The position numbers were made by a program, and so were the translations under genes. From NCBI GenBank assembly GCA_003024785.1, contig PUQB01000304.1, positions 62,001 through 126,000 of the forward strand: a stretch of 64,000 bases of DNA. The letters are read 5' to 3'. This DNA comes from Selaginella tamariscina (Eukaryota; Streptophyta; Lycopodiopsida; Selaginellales; Selaginellaceae). The number at the start of each line of letters is the position of its first letter. Positions within the stretch are counted from its first letter, which is position 1. The notes under the pieces are model-generated. The model saw only the letters and a program-made list of their open reading frames with translations. It had not been told where the DNA came from and did no database searches. This document shows positions 60,633-64,000 of the stretch, in pieces.

Positions 60633-61807
60633 TTCAGATACAAACTTTTAACCTAGCCCTATAGGTTGTTTTCACTTTTATAGGTTGTATTAACCTTTTA
60701 CTAACCTAATTACCTTTTACTTAATGGGTCGTTAAGATAAAAGGTAAATATGCATTCAAATATTTAATATATACGTTGATATATACAAAGCATAATTATA
60801 TTTATTACATTTTTCATTTCTCATAAATAATATTTGCGTTTTTCAATATATAACTCATGAATCACATTTCTTAAATGAAGTTTAAGATAATAGTTTAATT
60901 AAGGGTATAACCTTGAAATATATTGCATGTGTGAAATTAAAAAAATTTAACATATTAACATTTAATATACTTTCAAACATTTAAGAATATTCATAATACA
61001 CTTAACATGAATTTAATACATAGAATACTAACATTTTTATTACACAGGCATACACACACTGTTATGTATTTCTTGGCATGTATCATATATAGTCGTATAG
61101 AATTGAATATTGAAATTAACATAGGATGACTGCATTGATAAATCTTTATTTATTATTACGTTGGAAGACCGTTTATGATCACGAGCTTGAAGCGAATAAA
61201 ACTATGTTTGAAATATATATTTATACAGATGCATATTTTAAGCTCATGAACCTGAACTCTCTCTCTCTCTCTCTTATCTATGTATGTATGTATGTATGTA
61301 TGCTACCTATCTATATGTGTGTGTGTGCTAATGATAATGTTTATAGATTATATATTCCAAAATTTAGAATTTTGCTTTTAATATTGGAAAGACAGATTCT
61401 CAAAGCATGGATTATGTTGATGCCTTTTGGAGACATTAACTTGATCAGAAACTTGTTATGTTTCTAGACGTGCGTGCGTGAGGGTATGTGTATGCGCGGT
61501 GTGTGTTTATTATTTTATATACACCATATACACACTCTTAAAGGTTTTGAGTTAGTAGTTTATCTATCATTAAGCACATTTGGTTTGTGTTTCAAGGTAT
61601 GTTTGATTACTTTCCCATTTGTTTCCGTGTACAGTTTAATGTCATCACATCAAATACCATAATTAATGTAGTAATATATTATTCTTAAAGGCAATGTAGA
61701 GTATTTTGATATGCAAGCTTGTTTATTAGTGAAAGTTTAAAAGATGACGTCAGTTGGTTTATTTCAAACCAGTAGCTAATCCGTCATATATACACGGTAC
61801 CACAAGC
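60633..61807. other. AT-rich intergenic region
   Basis: AT-rich, with a CT tract at about 61258-61273, a GTAT/TATG repeat at about 61280-61302 and TG repeats near 61316-61327. Short open frames at 61126-61662 have no recognisable domain and straddle these repeats. The last 200 bp probably include the FKBP promoter. Confidence 0.4.
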
Positions 61808-62665
61808 ATGGATTTGATCAAATTCCAGGTAAACCCACTTGAATTTCCAATAGTATGCAATATAAAACCCAGTGACAACAAGAATGCGCTCCGGTTTGCG
61901 AGACAGCAGCGTAGAGACTTCTTATTGAGTTGCTCATTGGCATGTCTCTCATTATCCACTCCATGTATTTCTTTCGCCGCCATTAAGTCCAAAGCTCAAG
62001 TCGAAGAAGAGAAGCTCCTCGAACAGAACCGCAGAATTCAGAAAATGAACAATTCCCCTCCCAATTTCCCGTCCTTCATTCGCAAAGGTTTTCAGGTACA
62101 CATGCCATAGATAATTAAATACATTAAAGTCCATACACACACGCTGAAGATGCGTGTGTGTTGATAGGTCAAAGTGGTAAGCAGTGCAGAGTATGTCTCA
62201 TCAGGCACGGGACTGATATATCTAGACATCGAGCCGGGGCATGGAGCATCACCTGTAGATGGCCAGCAAGTGGTTTTAACTACATTGGCTACAATGAATC
62301 TGGGAGACGTATCGATAGCAGTTATCAGAAAGGGCAACCTGCAAAGACAAGGCTCGGGGATGGTGGACTTATACCAGGTATATACATATACACGTGTGTG
62401 TTAGAGAGAGAAGGAGACTAATACCAGGTATATACATATACGTGTGTGTTATACAAACATACATATATATAGCGTTTTGCAAATGCAACAAAGAGTGAGA
62501 TAACAGAGGGTATATAGGTTTTGAGGAAGGCATAAAGAACATGAAACCTGGAGGTAAACGGAGGTTAGTAATACCACCAGAGTTAGGGCCTCCAGTTGGA
62601 CCAGGAACGTTCTTTAGCTCAAAGCAGTTTGAGGTTTTTTGATGTTGAGCTTTTTAGAGGTTAAG
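61808..62665 (+). CDS. FKBP20-2: Chloroplast thylakoid-lumen FKBP-type prolyl isomerase
   Basis: An FKBP peptidyl-prolyl isomerase, closest in my recollection to plant FKBP20-2, a lumenal protein linked to photosystem II assembly. Exons are 61808-62095, 62168-62377 and 62518-62665. The N-terminus (MDLIKFQVNPLEF) has a transit-peptide character. It is followed by a twin-arginine and hydrophobic stretch, RRDFLLSCSLACLSLSTP, and an SFAA processing-like site, pointing to Tat import into the lumen. The FKBP domain shows YIGYNESGRRIDSSY, GLIPGFEEGIKNMKPGGKRR and IPPELGPPVGPGTFFSSKQF. Two one-base slips lie at T runs. At 62274-62277 one T is missing before NYIGYNES. At 62635-62640 one T too many turns the usual FDVEL ending into a stop at 62640-62642. 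Both resemble homopolymer errors. The exact paralogue name is less certain than the family. Confidence 0.85.
62371..62451 (+). repeat. Tandem duplication of the FKBP intron-2 splice donor
   Basis: The block ATACCAGGTATATACATATA with the following TG run occurs twice, at 62371 and at 62421, exactly 50 bp apart, each with the same CAG|GTATAT donor. Use of the first donor gives the conserved protein. Use of the second would add 50 bases and an in-frame TAA before the junction. Confidence 0.85.
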
Positions 62666-63580
62666 GACTGTACAAGGAAACAGATTGGGTTTATCTCAGC
62701 TCTTTCTTGTGATTAAGTAAGAAACTAATCAAACATCTGTTTTGCACATGTACAAACACACACACACATTGGCATTAACTCTGTGTGTGTGTAAAACATT
62801 CAAATCTCATGCTCGACAAACCAATAAGCTAAATAAAAACACACACAACACACACTTATTATATAAAGATAAGGTGTAGTCTTACAATTTGTTTTTCTAA
62901 AACATAGCTAAAGACACTGTAATATTGAAATCATATAAAAGAAATATATGTGATATACTTATATGTGTGTATGTATGTATGTATGTATTTAAATTTATTT
63001 AAGACTTTAGATATGACAAACCATTTTAATATTTAAAATTGAACTATGAAATTAACATTTTAAATTATTATAATATTTGGTTACTAATTACTTTCATGTA
63101 TTTATAAATACATATTATCTATCTATCTATAGCTAATTCTGTGTTATATTAATGAAAAGAAGATTCAATTGATTTAGATAGGTATATTATTTTTTCATTC
63201 CTTTTTTGCTTTAATTACCTTTATATTAAATCTAAATTACTGACCTAGATTTAATATATTTTAGTATAATCTTATTATATGCAACCATATTCTAGGAATA
63301 TCTAATGGCAATCTTGAGCTCACACGGACAACTATATATGCTTATTATTTTTTAAACAGAATTTATGTACATATAACATTATTAAAAGCAAATATGTATA
63401 TACACATTGAACGATGGATTAATGTATATATATTAAAAGTAACCAGGTAGTATCCACATACACTTGAACATATTATACGTACATACGGTAGCTGCAAAAC
63501 GCAGTTGGAGGTTGCTTAAACGTTTCCTGATGAAGACGTTTATAATATTTCTGAAAATTTTAAAAATTAAAATAAAAAAA
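62666..63580. other. AT-rich spacer
   Basis: Contains CA/TG tracts (62755-62768, 62780-62791), a GTAT run at 62965-62988 and an ATCT run near 63117-63131. It should include the FKBP 3' UTR. No gene is seen. Confidence 0.4.
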
Positions 63581-63584
63581 GCTT

Positions 63585-63945
63585 AAGAAGCCAATTTAGG
63601 GGCAACGACTGAGACCCTGAATGGATACATGTTGATGTCGTGGGCTTCTATAGTGGTGGAGTGGGTAAATGACAATGCAACTCCTATAAAAACTAAATGC
63701 AAGGAGCTCCTAAATGCATTTGGTGACAACTTGTGAGGATGAAGGGCTCTGGAGTAGGGATTTGTGCTCTTGCACCTCCTGAAGTGAGGCCACAGGCATT
63801 GGATAGATGCAAGAAAAAGGGTGAAGTTGTCAAACGAGCACAAACTTCAACTCTTATTATTGACCTCTCAATAGGAGAGGAAGTGCTTCTAGCCAACAAG
63901 ATAGTGGTTGCCCAGATAGGGCATCTGTTGGTGTCAATGCTTTAG
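63585..63945 (+). other. Unassigned coding-like fragment at the right edge
   Basis: Plus-strand frames at about 63590-63745 (TETLNGYMLMSWASIVVEW) and 63733-63945 (CALAPPEVRPQALDRCKKKG) have coding-like composition, unlike the AT-rich spacer on their left, but match nothing I recognise. They are in different frames and could be the start of another retroelement beyond the window, or of a broken gene. Confidence in any function is nil. Confidence 0.25.
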
Positions 63946-64000
63946 GCTCCTCTACAGAATAAACCTTTCTGACTAGCGACTCCATTAGCATTTCCATGCT

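Overview
The window is nuclear DNA of a land plant. The evidence is spliced genes with short introns, plant-type proteins (a B3 transcription factor, a DUF506 protein, a thylakoid-lumen FKBP, enoyl-CoA reductase ECR), telobox motifs (AAACCCTAA-like) in promoters, and plant Ty3/gypsy and Ty1/copia elements. The proteins are clearly diverged from the angiosperm sequences I know, and CA/TG and AT microsatellites sit in almost every intron. A non-seed plant seems possible, but the species cannot be fixed from sequence alone.

Layout. 1-2.8 kb: 5' part of a P4-ATPase lipid flippase (minus strand, running off the left edge). 2.8-4.3 kb: AT-rich spacer. 4.3-19.5 kb: a nest of retroelement remains, dominated by one family of about 1.7-kb LTRs in both orientations, with a solo LTR flanked by a 5-bp duplication; a minisatellite lies at 14.9-15.15 kb. 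19.6-24.9 kb: decayed Ty3/gypsy remains. 25.0-28.3 kb: Helitron/PIF1-like helicase debris, including a large inverted repeat. 29.6-37.6 kb: a compact gene island with a GID/CTLH ubiquitin-ligase subunit (MAEA type, minus) head to head with a TRM7/FTSJ1 tRNA methyltransferase (plus), then ECR (plus). 37.6-40 kb: AT-rich spacer. 40-42 kb: a DUF506 gene. 45-47 kb: a conserved plant membrane protein of unknown function. 47.2-48 kb: a B3 transcription factor with an EAR-like motif. 48.25-58.7 kb: a decayed copia element split by a nested chromodomain gypsy element with both LTRs and matching target duplications. 59.8-60.6 kb: an intact DUF829/TMEM53-like hydrolase gene (minus). 61.8-62.65 kb: a lumenal FKBP. 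The right edge holds an unassigned coding-like fragment.

The host genes belong to separate housekeeping pathways (lipid flipping, protein turnover, tRNA modification, very-long-chain fatty acid synthesis, plastid protein folding) and form no operon-like system. The strongest unexpected signal is that six of the nine host genes show single-base frame slips, nearly all at mononucleotide runs, while TRM7 and the DUF829 gene are clean. This looks more like consensus error in a long-read assembly than true gene death. Other points of interest are tandem promoter duplications carrying teloboxes or paired CArG boxes, a duplicated 5' splice site in the FKBP gene, and CA/TG tracts beside many splice donors. 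I found no convincing new biological system.
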